A stretch of DNA of 64,000 nucleotides from Phorcus lineatus. Its lineage: Eukaryota > Mollusca > Gastropoda > Trochida > Trochidae. Position 1 is the stretch's first letter. Every line of letters begins with the position of its first letter. The position numbers were made by a program, and so were the translations under genes. This document shows, piece after piece, positions 62,083 to 64,000 of this stretch. The notes under the pieces are model-generated. The model made no database searches, was not told the origin of the DNA, and worked only from the letters and a program-made list of their open reading frames with translations. The stretch spans positions 37,013,194-37,077,193 of the forward strand of contig OV121086.1 in NCBI GenBank assembly GCA_921293015.1. Reading direction: 5' to 3'.

Positions 62083-63381
62083 CCGTATATGACCGGGTAT
62101 AAGCCGAGAATTTGATACCAGAAATTGGGGGGTCAAAGAGGGGGGTCGGCCTATACCCTAAGTCTATGTTTCAGACCAAAAATTCCTGAGGCCAGGTAAG
62201 TATCCAGCCCGGTTCATCAAGCCGAGCGAGTCCAGGGAGACAATGTTTACATCGAAGACAGTGCATAATCATCGATGTCATTTAAATGATAAAAGTTTGA
62301 AATAAATATACCTTTGTCTTATTGTTGTTTTATAATGAATATATTGAGAAAAATACGAATGGAAAGTTTAAAAAATATATATATAAATTATTTATGTACC
62401 GGTAATATTCAACACGCAACACGTGTTAGCTGGCAAATATCGATCGATAATTTGACCTGAATGCGAGTGACTAGCCTTTGTGACGTGGACCAATGAGAAG
62501 TTGAATAGAAATCGGTGTTATATGAGATGGAACCTCGTGCAAAAGTTTACGATAAGTCAATTTAACAAAAAGAAAAGTAATGTCTTAAATAAAGTTGTCG
62601 CATTGTTTCTGAGATGGCAAAGATCGCATTGTCATATATTTTAAGCTCTATGAATGAGTCATTGAATTTCTAAATAGGCAACTCAAAATAATGATGCTGT
62701 ACAATCAAATGAGATTTACCGTAGGTATCGATAGACAATAAGCATTTAACGCATGACGGATGAACATGTTATTCAGGTTGTTAAGAGATCTGTTAGATGT
62801 TAATTAACTAGTAATGACATAATGTATTTGGTCAACATCTTAGCTTTGATGATCAATTAACAGCAATTAAAGCTGTAATTAACGTTTCCTGTGCCCATGT
62901 ACCGGTAATAGGCGGCCCCATCTTGAATCGAAAGTAGCGTTAAAATGCACAATTTGTTTGACTTACTGATTGGTCGAGATTTCCAACTTCCGTTTTCTGT
63001 GCCAATGAAAAAACTTTTAACAAATATCATGAGCGACACACAAAGACGCATGGAAGTTTGTCTAAAACGTTCGTGTTAATGAGAATGAAGTAAGATTTTA
63101 TTAAAACAAACAACAGACACCGTAAGTCAATATTTTATTTTGTAGTAATAGTTTATTTTTGATAAATGCCTGAAAAATAAATAATGTTTCGATAAAGCCA
63201 AATCAAGTGTCAACGTATCGATGGTAACATCCACCTGCCATGGAACTTCAGCCAGTCAGCCGTGAAGTGTAGAAAACGGGGTCGGTTTATACATGAGATA
63301 CCGGGATTTTACTGGGATTTGGGGGGTTGAGAAAGGGGGTCGGCTTATACGCGAGGGGGGCTTATACCCGGTCATATACGG
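62083..63381. mobile_element. 1.3-kb TA-flanked TIR transposon without transposase
   Basis: The first 23 bases (CCGTATATGACCGGGTATAA, then GCC) are a perfect inverted repeat of the last 23, and TA flanks both ends (62,081-62,082 and 63,382-63,383). Subterminal copies of GGGGGTCGGCYTATAC-like motifs occur at about 62,146 on the left and 63,280, 63,335 and 63,357 on the right, consistent with repeated transposase-binding sites. The interior has no long open frame, so the element must be mobilised in trans. Its terminal CCGTATnnGAC is shared with the 367-bp MITEs. A Tc1/mariner-superfamily assignment follows from the TA duplication and is otherwise unproven. Confidence 0.88.
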
Positions 63382-63383
63382 TA

Positions 63384-64000
63384 ACAAAATATATCATGTT
63401 TCTAATACCTTGTTGATTATCTTGATTTTGGTATATAATATATTATATGATCTTTTCCTTTCTTATTTTAATATAAACTTGAAGACTTAGTAGTTCTTAT
63501 GTTCATTGAGTATACATTCCTATATTTATAGAAAGTTTCAGACTTTTTAGCTTTATAAAACTTCAATTTATATATTGAGAATTTAAAAAGAAATATATTT
63601 TTGTTCATGCTAGATTTTTTTTGTCTTTAAAAGATGATGTTTACCTACTCTTAGGCACGTTAGGATTGTAAAAAGTAGTCCTAAATTTTTTAAAGGCATC
63701 TACAGTTTTTTAAAGAAGTGTCCTTTTAAGCAATCATAGAATACATGAGAAAATTTCCGTAAAAAAGTTGTATTGGTATTTGGTATTTTATTGATTGCCT
63801 TTGTTTACCAATTCAGAGCTAAAGCTACCTCTTATATGTATCTGATGTCAACACTTAATAACCTTACCTCTTTGCCAACACATTTACCTCATTCATATCT
63901 GTGGTTAAATTGTGGGGTTTTTTGAAAATCAGAATATATTTTATTTTTTAATGGAATCCAATTTAGCCCGAATTTGATTGCATTTGTTGATTAATGATAT
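63384..64000. other. AT-rich end of window, nothing seen
   Basis: Background AT-rich sequence with poly-T and poly-A runs. No feature can be supported. Confidence 0.5.

Overview
This is AT-rich animal nuclear DNA, most likely from a marine lophotrochozoan and probably a mollusc. The basis is the mix of interspersed repeats: a LINE ORF2 with an endonuclease domain, a piggyBac element, TA-flanked MITEs, SINE-like tails of a type familiar from mollusc genomes, and a Penelope-like foldback relic. The phylum is an inference. There are no bacterial operons, and I found no complete host gene. Nearly all short open frames look like chance frames in intergenic or deep-intronic sequence.

Layout. (1) Bases 1-1636, minus strand: a 5'-truncated LINE ORF2, still open for 545 codons and running off the left edge. 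(2) 1.65-10 kb: low-complexity, AT-rich DNA with a 0.2-kb inverted-repeat element near 2.5 kb, a degenerate repeat zone at 6.7-8.4 kb and a dispersed-repeat fragment at 9.54-9.75 kb. (3) 10.9-13.7 kb: the window's best hints of host gene content. These are a CCAAT/TATA promoter-like pocket near 11.0 kb (plus strand) and several protein-like, cysteine-containing frames on the minus strand at 12.9-13.6 kb, possibly exons or a decayed gene. (4) 14.9-20.1 kb: repeat fragments, two SINE-like relics and a 367-bp TA-flanked MITE. (5) 22.5-24.0 kb: a 34-bp minisatellite of about 36 units, preceded by a 193-bp duplication. (6) 27.2 kb: a 36-bp-arm palindrome. (7) 29,691-36,129: a complete 6.4-kb piggyBac insertion with TTAA on both sides, CCCTCAAG terminal repeats, and a minus-strand transposase broken by one stop codon and an internal in-frame deletion. 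Most of its length is tandem repeat flanking the transposase. (8) 36.2-64 kb: a SINE tail, a 29-base poly-G run, a 143-bp Penelope-like foldback insertion at 43.0 kb with a 13-bp target-site duplication, a second near-identical MITE at 52.1 kb, and a 1.3-kb terminal-inverted-repeat transposon at 62.1-63.4 kb.

How the parts relate. The window records several transposition mechanisms acting on a gene-poor locus. The two 367-bp MITEs and the 1.3-kb element share terminal bases (CCGTATnnGAC) and TA target duplications, so one Tc1/mariner-type machinery may have moved both. The piggyBac copy landed in an older degenerate array of about 116-bp units and is much richer in CpG than its surroundings, which suggests a fairly young insertion. 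No coherent new molecular system is proven here. The strongest leads are the satellite-laden piggyBac, the Penelope-like foldback with a hammerhead-type remnant, and the unexplained coding-like cluster at 12.9-13.6 kb.
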